Positions 53,555 through 61,415 of a stretch of DNA of 64,000 nt are shown piece after piece. The position numbers and the translations under genes were made by a program. Source of the stretch: Bradyrhizobium sp. cir1 (GTDB taxonomy: Bacteria > Pseudomonadota > Alphaproteobacteria > Rhizobiales > Xanthobacteraceae); assembly GCF_014198245.1 (NCBI RefSeq), contig NZ_JACIHE010000013.1, positions 62,001 to 126,000 on the forward strand, given 5' to 3'. The number at the start of each line of letters is the position of its first letter. Position 1 is the first letter of the stretch. The notes beneath the pieces were generated by a model. That model worked only from the letters and a program-made list of their open reading frames with translations, did not search any database and was not told the origin of the DNA.

Positions 53555-54574
53555 ATGAAACGGGACGCCGTACTGATCGATCTCGCGCTGCAGGGCGGCG
53601 GTTCGCACGGCGCCTTCTCCTGGGGCGTACTTGATCGCCTGCTGGAGGAAAACTGGCTCAGCATCGCCGCGATCTCCGGAACCTCCGCGGGCGCGATGAA
53701 TGCGGCGGTCCTGGCGGACGGCTGGACGGCTGGCGGCGCCGAGGGCGCGCGCGAGGCGCTCGAGCAATACTGGCGCCGTGTTTCGAAGGCCGCGGCCTTC
53801 AGTCTGCTGCAACGCTCGCCGCTCGACCGCTTGATGGGGCGCTGGACCCTCGATACGTCGCCCTTCTACATCCTCACCGACCTGATGTCGCGTGTGCTGT
53901 CGCCCTACGATCTCAATCCGACCGGCTACAATCCGCTGCGCGCGGTGCTGGCCGAGAGCATCGATTTCGAACGCCTCGTGCGCTCGCCGATCCAGCTGTT
54001 CATCACCGCGACGCGGGTACGCACCGGTCGCGGCCGTATCTTCCGCAATGCGGAGATCACGGCTGATGTGCTGCTGGCATCGGCCTGCCTGCCGACCATG
54101 TTCCGCGCAATCGAGATCGACGGCGAGCCCTATTGGGACGGCGGCTTCGCCGGTAACCCGACGATCACGCCGCTGGTCCGCGAAAGCGACGCGCATGACA
54201 CCATTCTCGTCCAGATCAATCCGACCGAGCGGCCGGAGGAACCGCGGACGGCTGCGGAGATCCTCAACCGGCTCAACGAAATCTCCTTCAACTCGCCGCT
54301 GATGAAGGAGCTACGCATGATCGCGCTGCTGCGCCAGGCGGCCGATCCCGGCAGCGGCGAGGGCGCGCGCTGGGCGAAGATGCGGACACACCGGATCAAG
54401 AGCGACATGCTGGCGAAGTTCGGTGCGTCCTCGAAGCTCAACGCGGAGTGGGAGTTCGTCTCGATGCTGCGGGCGGAGGGGCGCATGGCCGCGGACGACT
54501 TCCTCGCCGAGCACGGCGCGGATATCGGCTGTCGTTCGACCGCCGATCTCGACGTCCTCCTGTCGGAGTGCTGA
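53555..54574 (+). CDS. Patatin-like phospholipase/esterase
   Basis: The 339-residue protein has the patatin catalytic elements: oxyanion hole LALQGGGSHGAF (residues 10-21), nucleophile elbow SGTSAGAMNA with Ser44, and the catalytic Asp in WDGGFAGNP. The dyad is therefore complete. There is no signal peptide, so it is cytoplasmic or secreted by an unconventional route. ATG 53555 is chosen; a GTG at 53546 is in frame three codons earlier. The GntP permease follows after three bases, so they share a transcript. Patatins hydrolyse acyl chains from glycerolipids or act on other esters; the substrate is not known. Confidence 0.92.
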   Translation: MKRDAVLIDLALQGGGSHGAFSWGVLDRLLEENWLSIAAISGTSAGAMNAAVLADGWTAGGAEGAREALEQYWRRVSKAAAFSLLQRSPLDRLMGRWTLDTSPFYILTDLMSRVLSPYDLNPTGYNPLRAVLAESIDFERLVRSPIQLFITATRVRTGRGRIFRNAEITADVLLASACLPTMFRAIEIDGEPYWDGGFAGNPTITPLVRESDAHDTILVQINPTERPEEPRTAAEILNRLNEISFNSPLMKELRMIALLRQAADPGSGEGARWAKMRTHRIKSDMLAKFGASSKLNAEWEFVSMLRAEGRMAADDFLAEHGADIGCRSTADLDVLLSEC

Positions 54575-54577
54575 GGC

Positions 54578-56032
54578 ATGGGTCTCCTCGGCCTCCTCGT
54601 CGGGCTCGGCCTGCTCGTTCTGTTCGCCTTCCGCGGCTGGAGCGTCCTGCTGCTCGCGCCGTTCGCCGCACTCGTTGCCGCGCTGTTCGGCGGTGAGCCG
54701 CTGCTCGCGAACCTGACCCAGGTGTTCATGGTGAACGCAGCCGGGTTTCTGGCGCAGTTCTTCCCGATCTTCCTGCTTGGCGCCGTCTTCGGCAAGTTGA
54801 TGGACGACAGCGGCGCGGTGACGTCGGTCGCAGGCTTTATGGCGGAACGCCTCGGCGAACGGCGCGTGATCCTGGCGGTCGTGCTTGCCGGCGCGCTGGT
54901 GACCTATGGCGGCGTCAGCCTGTTCGTTGCGTTCTTCGTCATCGTTCCCATGGCCCGTTCGCTGTTTCGCGCGGCTTCGATTCCGCGCCGTCTGATCCCA
55001 GCCGCGATCGTGCTGGGAACGTCGACCTTCACGATGTCGGCCTTGCCGGGCACGCCGTCAATCCAGAATGCGATCCCGATGCCGTTCTTCGGCACGACGC
55101 CGTTCGCGGCGCCGGGCCTCGGCATCGTTGCGTCCCTGATCATGCTCGGCGCGGGATTGTGGTGGCTGCATCGCGCCGAAGCGGCCGCGCGCCGCGCCGG
55201 CGAAGGCTACGGTGACGACGCAGAGGGCGCGATCGAGCAGGCCGCCGCCGACGAGTTCGTGCGCGAGCGCGCAACGACCGCGCGCGAGTTCGATCCGGCG
55301 GAACTCCAGCACGGTCATCGCAGCGACCGGCCATCGCCGGTGCTGAACGCCATCGCGCCGCTGGTCGTCGTCGTCACCGTGAATCTGATGATGTCGCTCG
55401 TGGTGCTGCCGCGGCTCGATGTCAGCTATCTCGCCGAGCAGCGTTTTGGCGATACGTCGCTCGCGGCCGTCGCGGGTGTGTGGTCGGTCACGGTTGCGCT
55501 GGCTGCTGCCATCGTCACCACCATCGCCCTGAACTGGGCGCGCCTGCCGGCGCTGCGCCGAACCATGGATGCCGGGGCCAATGCGTCGGTCCTGCCTGCG
55601 TTCAGCGTTGCCAGCCTCGTCGGATTCGGCGCCGTCGTCGCCTCGCTGCCGGCGTTCACGATCGTGCGCGACTGGGTGCTGGCAATCGAAGGCGGGCCGC
55701 TGGTCTCGCTCGCTGTCGCGACCAACATCCTTGCCGCGCTGACCGGGTCGGCGTCGGGTGGCCTGACCATCGCCCTCGACGCTCTCGGCCCGACCTATGT
55801 CGAACTTGCCGCGCGCACCGGCATCAACCTTGCGCTGATGCATCGCGTGGCGGTGATCGGCGCGGGAACGCTGGATATCCTGCCGCACAACGGCGCGGTG
55901 GTCAGCCTGCTCGCGATCTGCGGCCTGACGCATCGCGACAGCTATTTCGACATCGTCATGGTCGGCATCGTGACCTCGCTCCTGGCGCTGGTGGCCGTGA
56001 TTGCCCTGGGCAGCGCGCTGGGATCGTTATGA
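54578..56032 (+). CDS. GntP-family permease
   Basis: The 484-residue integral membrane protein has about 12 helices. Family features: GFLAQFFPIFLLGAVFGKLMDDSGA near residues 55-80, VTYGGVSLFVAFFVIVPMARSLFR, TSTFTMSALPGTPSIQNAIPMPFFGTTPFAA, and a repeated second half with LTGSASGGLTIALDALG and HNGAVVSLLAICGLTHRDSYFD. A hydrophilic loop of about 70 residues (201-270) divides the halves. GntP permeases import gluconate or other short hydroxyacids by proton symport; some members in this branch carry hydroxybutyrate-like compounds. It is translationally close to the patatin gene (three bases), so uptake or export of an acid released by the lipase is possible, which is inference. Confidence 0.9.
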   Translation: MGLLGLLVGLGLLVLFAFRGWSVLLLAPFAALVAALFGGEPLLANLTQVFMVNAAGFLAQFFPIFLLGAVFGKLMDDSGAVTSVAGFMAERLGERRVILAVVLAGALVTYGGVSLFVAFFVIVPMARSLFRAASIPRRLIPAAIVLGTSTFTMSALPGTPSIQNAIPMPFFGTTPFAAPGLGIVASLIMLGAGLWWLHRAEAAARRAGEGYGDDAEGAIEQAAADEFVRERATTAREFDPAELQHGHRSDRPSPVLNAIAPLVVVVTVNLMMSLVVLPRLDVSYLAEQRFGDTSLAAVAGVWSVTVALAAAIVTTIALNWARLPALRRTMDAGANASVLPAFSVASLVGFGAVVASLPAFTIVRDWVLAIEGGPLVSLAVATNILAALTGSASGGLTIALDALGPTYVELAARTGINLALMHRVAVIGAGTLDILPHNGAVVSLLAICGLTHRDSYFDIVMVGIVTSLLALVAVIALGSALGSL

Positions 56033-56124
56033 CGGAAAGCCGGCGTCAGCGATTGACGGACGGGCGAAGGTTGCATTGAATGCGGCCAACTTTCGAACGC
56101 AACAGAACAAGCCGGGTGGAAACG

Positions 56125-57786
56125 ATGAGGCGAAACAGGGCGAAACTATCTGCATTGCTCGTGGGGACCGTGGCTGCCTTGAGCGGGCACAGCGCGTCGG
56201 CGCTGACGCTGGCGGAGGATGCCGAGACGGTCTGCAAGGGGCTGATCGGCGGCACCGATGCCGTGAAGATCGATGCCGCGACGTTTCAGTCGCCGTCGCC
56301 GCTCGCGGTTGCCGAGCGCGGCCCGACGCCGTCGGGGCGGATCACGCCCGCCAATCCCGGCTTCTGCAAGGTGCTCGGCCATATCGACCCGGTCGATCCC
56401 AAGGCGCCGCCGATCAAATTCCAGGTCAACCTGCCCGTCGAGTGGAACGGGCGCTCGGTGCAATATGGTGGCGGCGGCTTCAACGGCGTGCTGATCACCG
56501 GCCTCGCGCTGCCGCCGGCCTATCCCTTCGACAAGCCGTCGCCGCTCGCGCGAGGCTTCGTTACTTACGGCACCGATTCCGGCCACGAGACCAGGCCGGG
56601 CGAGCCGCCGCAGCTGTTCGCGCTCAACGACGAGGCATTCGAGAACTTTGCCCACCGCGCCTACAAGAAGGTCCGCGATGCGGCCGTGACGCTGATGGAG
56701 CGCGCCTACGGCAGGAAGCCCGAGAAGATGTATTTCATGGGCTCGTCCGAGGGCGGCCGCGAAGGCCTGACCATGGCGCAGCGCTACCCCGACGATTTCG
56801 ATGGCATTTTTTCGCGCGTGCCCGTCATCAACTGGGTCGGCCTGCAGCATGCCGGCACGCGCTCGGGCCTTGCGACCATGGGCGAGGGCTGGATCAACCC
56901 GGCGCAGGTCAAGCTCGTGGGCGAGGCCGTGCGCGCGGCGTGCGACAAGGCTGATGGCTCCGATGACGCGCTGGTGCAGGATCCCGTGACCTGCAAGGCG
57001 GCGTTCAAGGTCGAGACGTTGCGCTGCGAGGCCGGCAAGAGCGGCGATCAGTGCCTGACCGATGCACAGATCAAGGCGGTCAACACGCTGCACGCGATCT
57101 ACAAATTCCCGTTCGTGCTCGCCAACGGGCTCGACGACTATCCGGGCTGGGGCGTGTCGGGCGAGGACACGCCGGCTATCGGCCCGACCGGCGGCTGGAC
57201 CGCCTGGTGGCTCGGCACCGCAGCGCCTGCGCAACCGCCCGCGCCCAACAACGGCATCGCCTGGATCTACGGCGCCGGCGGCATTCAATATGTGTTCGCG
57301 CGCGATCCCAAGCTCGACGTCACCACCTACAAGGTGGAGGAGCACAAGGCACGGCTGCTCGAAGTCTCCAAGCTGATGGATTCGACCGATCCCGATCTCA
57401 GCCGTTTTCGCGAGCGCAAGGGCAAGCTGATCATCCTTGAGCACATGGCCGACTATGCGCAAAGCCCTTACGCCGGCATCCGCTATTTCGAGAATGTCGA
57501 GCGCTTGATGGGGACGGCGACGACGGCGCAGTTCGCGCGGCTCTACACCGCGCCCGGCGTCGATCACGTCGGCTCGGGGGCGCCTGCCAATGTCGACATG
57601 CTCAGCGTGCTGGTCGACTGGGTCGAGAAGGACAAGGCGCCGGGCGACCTCGAAGTGACCGAGCAGAAGGTCGAAGCGCCGTCGTTTGCGGTAGCCCGCT
57701 CGCTACCGCTGTGCCGCTGGCCGGCCTGGCCGCACTACAAGTCGGGACCGGTGACGGAGGCGTCGAGCTATTTCTGCGCGCAGTGA
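56125..57786 (+). CDS. Tannase/feruloyl esterase family protein
   Basis: The 553-residue protein is exported (KLSALLVGTVAALSGHSASA signal). It belongs to the tannase/feruloyl esterase family: catalytic Ser in MGSSEGGREGLTMAQRYPDDFDG, a disulfide-rich region (VTCKAAFKVETLRCEAGKSGDQCLTDAQIKAV) of the CS-D-HC type, Asp in the later LEHMADYAQSP region and the His in YTAPGVDHVGSG. Early segments LPVEWNGRSVQYGGGGFNG also fit. It hydrolyses ester-linked phenolic acids such as gallate or ferulate, or other bulky esters, in the periplasm or outside. ATG 56125 has GGTGGA upstream. It follows the GntP gene by 92 bases. Confidence 0.9.
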   Translation: MRRNRAKLSALLVGTVAALSGHSASALTLAEDAETVCKGLIGGTDAVKIDAATFQSPSPLAVAERGPTPSGRITPANPGFCKVLGHIDPVDPKAPPIKFQVNLPVEWNGRSVQYGGGGFNGVLITGLALPPAYPFDKPSPLARGFVTYGTDSGHETRPGEPPQLFALNDEAFENFAHRAYKKVRDAAVTLMERAYGRKPEKMYFMGSSEGGREGLTMAQRYPDDFDGIFSRVPVINWVGLQHAGTRSGLATMGEGWINPAQVKLVGEAVRAACDKADGSDDALVQDPVTCKAAFKVETLRCEAGKSGDQCLTDAQIKAVNTLHAIYKFPFVLANGLDDYPGWGVSGEDTPAIGPTGGWTAWWLGTAAPAQPPAPNNGIAWIYGAGGIQYVFARDPKLDVTTYKVEEHKARLLEVSKLMDSTDPDLSRFRERKGKLIILEHMADYAQSPYAGIRYFENVERLMGTATTAQFARLYTAPGVDHVGSGAPANVDMLSVLVDWVEKDKAPGDLEVTEQKVEAPSFAVARSLPLCRWPAWPHYKSGPVTEASSYFCAQ

Positions 57787-57787
57787 C

Positions 57788-57937
57788 CCTTCACTTCTCC
57801 CCGCTTGTGGGGAGAGGTCGGATCGCCCCGGCGACGCAAAGCATCGTCCGGTGCGATCCGGGTGAGGGGGTACCGGCCACTCGACGACCTCAAGCGGTGA
57901 GAGAGCCCTCGCCCCATGAAGGGTAAGGCGAGGAAAA
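57788..57937. repeat. Imperfect palindromic intergenic repeat, family A copy 2
   Basis: It shares CCCCGCTTG-GGGGAGAGGTCGGAT units and GGTGAGGGGGTAC with the element at 3190-3331, with different interior loops (GCGACGCAAAGCATCGTCC). It lies between the tannase-like gene and the convergent AAA+ gene, and could terminate both. Confidence 0.8.
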
Positions 57938-57963
57938 GGGCAAGGTGAGGAAAACACGCCCGC

Positions 57964-59688
57964 TCATCCTGCCGCCATCGCGTGCGCGCCGCCGAGCAGT
58001 CGCGCATTAAGCCGGCCGCCGGAGAACAGCATGTCATCGAGGGCTTCGTCGATATCCGCGGAAATGACGGAGTTGCCGCCATCGCGCGCGAGGCTCGCTT
58101 GCGCCAGCCGCCGCATCAGTTCCTTGATGAAGGCACAGCTTGTGCCTTCGCTGCGTCGGGCGGCTTCGGCGACGACGGTGTCCTCAATCGGCAGTCCCTT
58201 GCCATAAAGCCGGACGAGCTTGCCACGACCGATTTCATCAGGAAGCGGCACTTCAATGGCCTGATCGATGCGACCCGGGCGGCCCGCGAGCGCTCCTTCA
58301 AGGTCCTCCGGCCGATTGGTGGTCAGGACGAACAGGATGTCCGCATCCTCCTTCAGCCCGTCCATCTCGTTGAGCAATTTGTTCAACATGGATTCCTCGC
58401 ACGGACCCATGTCGTCGCGGTCGCGGGCGATGAGATCGACATCCTCGATCACGACCATGGACGGCTGGAGCAGTCGCGCCAGACTCATATAGGCGCCGAG
58501 CAAGCCGATTTGCTCGGCGGTGATGATCAGCGTCGTATGGCCGGGCAAATGGGTTGCGAGATAGCGGATCGTGTGGGTCTTGCCAGTGCCGGGCGGGCCG
58601 TACAGCAAAATGCCCTTGCGCGTCGACTGGCCGAGCCGGCGTAGCTGGTCGCGGGTGCCTACGAAAGTCAGTACATTGCGATCGAGCAGCCGCAGGGTCT
58701 GCTCCGGCAGGATCACCTCGTCACGCGCAACCGGCGGCAAGCGATGCACGGTGATGCCACGCGATTGGCCGCGATAATCGGAATCGGCATCGAGCGAGAG
58801 AATCTTGCCGCGATAGGTCCGCGCGGCCTGTACGGCCTCTTCCAACTCGCCGAAGCATTGCTGGACGAGGGCCGCGCCTGCGGAGCCTGATGGCACCAGG
58901 ATCTCGATCCGAATTCCCGGCTCGCGGCTGTACTCACGGTGCGCGCAGAGCAAAACCGCATATCGAAGCTTATCCTGCTCGCACAGCCATAGTCCGTTAT
59001 CCAGACACTTGACCGGGCTCTTCTCGCCTATGTCGACATCGGAATATTGCAGCGGGGCAATTGCGGTTGCATAGCGGCCTTCCCGCAGCAGCCGCGATAT
59101 CGACAGTGTCTCGTAGCGCTGCTCCTCGTTGAGACCGAACAGCCGGACGGCATTGCTGAACAATCGGTCGATGGCCGCTTGGACGTCGACTCGCATGTGG
59201 CCCGGAAACTGCCGGATCGTGGTCACGAGCTTGCTGCGCGGGACGTCGGCAAAGTGCCAGTCCAGCACGTCGCAGGCGAATTCGAACTCCTTGTCCGGCT
59301 CGACCGGCGTGCTCACGGTATCTGCTGCACGAATGCAGTCGCTACACAGCCAAACGGTTCGGCTGCCAATGCGAACATCGGTCTGTCCCTCAGGCTTGCC
59401 GCAGAGCTCACACGGGGTCTTGATCTCTTCAAGCGTGATCTTCAAAGGATGCTGGCCGAGCCAGACATATTGCTTGGCCGACTTGAAAAGCGCCTCCGCG
59501 ACGGATTGCGGGTAAGGCCCGCAGACGGCTTTTTCCTTCTGCTCGATCTGAGTGATCAGTGCGATGGCCTCGCGCTCCGTCTTGCCGAAAACCTGGCGGA
59601 GCAAGCCAATGACGAACTCGTCCGGCGTGTCGTCGTCATTGTGAATCACGAGTTGGGCCGGTTCACGCTCGCCGCGCATATTGCTCAT
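57964..59688 (-). CDS. ClpS-like / ClpX-type zinc finger / AAA+ ATPase fusion protein
   Basis: This 574-residue protein has an unusual order of domains. Residues 11-88 match ClpS, the N-end-rule adaptor of ClpAP (AQLVIHNDDDTPDEFVIGLL, AVCGPYPQSVAEALFKSA, HPLKITLEE). Residues 91-120 form a C4 zinc finger like the N-domain of ClpX (CELCGKPEG, LCSDCIRAA; Cys93, 96, 115, 118). Residues about 140-330 are a soluble region I cannot assign. Residues 335-480 are a AAA+ domain of Cdc48/FtsH style: Walker A GPPGTGKT (364-371), Walker B VVIEDVD, sensor 1 TTNRP, second-region GRPGRID with Arg470/473, then a helical lid. No peptidase domain is present. Start ATG 59688, with GGAG 11 bases upstream; a TTG at 59709 is also in frame. 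It is probably a substrate-selecting unfoldase. Confidence 0.88.
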   Translation of the reverse strand: MSNMRGEREPAQLVIHNDDDTPDEFVIGLLRQVFGKTEREAIALITQIEQKEKAVCGPYPQSVAEALFKSAKQYVWLGQHPLKITLEEIKTPCELCGKPEGQTDVRIGSRTVWLCSDCIRAADTVSTPVEPDKEFEFACDVLDWHFADVPRSKLVTTIRQFPGHMRVDVQAAIDRLFSNAVRLFGLNEEQRYETLSISRLLREGRYATAIAPLQYSDVDIGEKSPVKCLDNGLWLCEQDKLRYAVLLCAHREYSREPGIRIEILVPSGSAGAALVQQCFGELEEAVQAARTYRGKILSLDADSDYRGQSRGITVHRLPPVARDEVILPEQTLRLLDRNVLTFVGTRDQLRRLGQSTRKGILLYGPPGTGKTHTIRYLATHLPGHTTLIITAEQIGLLGAYMSLARLLQPSMVVIEDVDLIARDRDDMGPCEESMLNKLLNEMDGLKEDADILFVLTTNRPEDLEGALAGRPGRIDQAIEVPLPDEIGRGKLVRLYGKGLPIEDTVVAEAARRSEGTSCAFIKELMRRLAQASLARDGGNSVISADIDEALDDMLFSGGRLNARLLGGAHAMAAG

Positions 59689-59750
59689 CTGCAAATGACT
59701 CCGCTGCAACCAGTACTAGAATAGAACAAATAAGGAACATAAAAGGAGGC

Positions 59751-59770
59751 GGCCGTCAAGCGTGACGGCC
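59751..59770 (-). terminator. Hairpin downstream of emrB, upstream of the AAA+ gene
   Basis: GGCCGTCA (59751-59758) pairs with TGACGGCC (59763-59770) with a four-base loop. On the minus strand it is followed by CCTCCTTTTATG, with a short T-run, so it may end the emrAB transcript. The AT-rich stretch from 59745 to 59715 beyond it is likely the promoter region for the fusion-protein gene. Confidence 0.65.
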
Positions 59771-59798
59771 ACAACAAATTGCAGCTGAAGAAAAGGCC

Positions 59799-61415
59799 TT
59801 AATGCGCACCACCTCCACCCGCCGCCTTCACGCGCCGCGTCAGCAGCACGGCGATCGCGGCGAGCACCAGCACCACGCCGATCACCGCAAAGGTGTCGGA
59901 ATAGCCCATCACCAGCGCCTGGCGCTTCACCGTCTTGCCGAGCGCGATGATGGCCTGCTCGCGTGCGGCATTGGGATCAGGCACGCCGTGGGCCATGAAA
60001 TAGTCCGTCATCTGGGCGATGCGGCTGCGGACTTCCTCGCGGCCGAGCGTGACCGAATGGCCGATGATGTTGGAGTGGAACTGCTCGCGCTTGGTGATGA
60101 TCGTCGCAAGCGTCGCCGTGCCGATCGCGCCGCCGAGATTGCGGAACATGTTGCTGATGCCGGAGGCCGCTGCCGCATCCTGCGGCGCGATGCCGCCTGT
60201 CAGCACCGAGGTCAGCGGCGTCAGCACCATGGCCTGGCCGACCGCGCGCACGATGTTCGGAATCCAGAGCTGGTCGCCGGCATAGTCCGGCGACATCGCC
60301 GTGTTCATGAAGCAGCTATAGGCGAAGATCAGAAGACCGGTGATGGCGATGTAGCGCGTGTCGAAGCGCTGCATCAGTTTCGGGATCAGCGGGATCAGCA
60401 CCAGCTGCGGCAGGCCGGTCCAGGCCAGCACGTTGCCGATCTGCTCGGCGTTGTAGCCCTGCGCCTGGCCGAGATAGGCGGGCAGGATGTAGACCGAGCC
60501 GAACAGCGCAAAGCCGACCATCGTCATCGCGATGGTGCCGAAGCCGAAATTGCGCTGCGTCAGGAGGCGCAGCCGGATCAGCGGCTTTTCGATGCTGAGC
60601 TCGATCGCGACGAACAACGTCAAGCTGACGGCCGCGATGATCGCTAGCTTGACGATGAAGGGCGATGAGAACCAGTCGTCCTTGTTGCCTTCCTCGAGCA
60701 CGGCCTGCAGCGCCGACAGGCCGATCGCCATGGTGACGATGCCGGCCCAGTCGCCTTCCTTCAACAGACCAAGCTGCATCTTCTGCCGCTCCAGCGTCAT
60801 ATAGAGTGCAGCGACCATCACGGCGGTCGGGATCACGTTGACGAAGAAGATGGTGCGCCAGCCATAGGTCTCCGTGAGATAGCCGCCGATGGTCGGGCCG
60901 ATGGCCGGTGCAGAGGTGACCGACAAGGCGAAGGTCGCGAGCCCGACCGGCTGCTGCGGTTTCGGCAGCTTGGTCAGGACCAGCGTGAAGGCCATCGGGA
61001 TCAGCACGCCGCCGGCAAAGCCCTGCAGGCCGCGCATCGCGATCATCGACGGCAGATCATGGGTGAAGGCGCAGGCGACCGAGAACGCCGCGAACAGCGT
61101 TGCGCTTGCCAGCATGTAGCGGCGGAACGTGAACACGCGGCTCAAATAGTCGGTCAGCGGGATCACGATGATCTCGCCGATCAGATACGACGTCGAGATC
61201 CAGGAACCGTTGTCGGCGCCGGTGCCGATGCCGCCTTCGATATTGGCCAGCGAGGCGTTGGTGATCTGGATGTTGAGGATCGCCATGAACGAACCGATCA
61301 TGGCCGCGAGCACGGCGATCCAGGTTGCGAGGCTCGCGCGGCTGGGATCGCTTGCGGAGCGGTCAGGCGTCGCGGCCGGTGTCGCTTGCGTCGAAAGTGA
61401 GAGGCTGTTTGACAT
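59799..61415 (-). CDS. emrB: DHA2-family multidrug efflux MFS transporter (EmrB/QacA type)
   Basis: The 538-residue transporter has about 14 membrane helices. It starts with RASLATWIAVLAAMIGSFMAILNIQITNASL, the family's first helix with its Ile-Asn motif, and has the DHA2 phrases GNDNGSWISTSYLI-like (TGADNGSWISTSYLIGEIIVIPLTDYLSRVF), GVLIPMAFTLVLTKLP and AIGPTIGGYLTETYGWRTIFFVNVIP (motif C). It exports lipophilic drugs by proton antiport through a periplasmic adaptor. Start ATG 61415 follows GGAGGG; the first 53 bases overlap the end of the adaptor gene in another frame. The pair is under a divergent TetR regulator. Confidence 0.94.
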   Translation of the reverse strand: MSNSLSLSTQATPAATPDRSASDPSRASLATWIAVLAAMIGSFMAILNIQITNASLANIEGGIGTGADNGSWISTSYLIGEIIVIPLTDYLSRVFTFRRYMLASATLFAAFSVACAFTHDLPSMIAMRGLQGFAGGVLIPMAFTLVLTKLPKPQQPVGLATFALSVTSAPAIGPTIGGYLTETYGWRTIFFVNVIPTAVMVAALYMTLERQKMQLGLLKEGDWAGIVTMAIGLSALQAVLEEGNKDDWFSSPFIVKLAIIAAVSLTLFVAIELSIEKPLIRLRLLTQRNFGFGTIAMTMVGFALFGSVYILPAYLGQAQGYNAEQIGNVLAWTGLPQLVLIPLIPKLMQRFDTRYIAITGLLIFAYSCFMNTAMSPDYAGDQLWIPNIVRAVGQAMVLTPLTSVLTGGIAPQDAAAASGISNMFRNLGGAIGTATLATIITKREQFHSNIIGHSVTLGREEVRSRIAQMTDYFMAHGVPDPNAAREQAIIALGKTVKRQALVMGYSDTFAVIGVVLVLAAIAVLLTRRVKAAGGGGAH

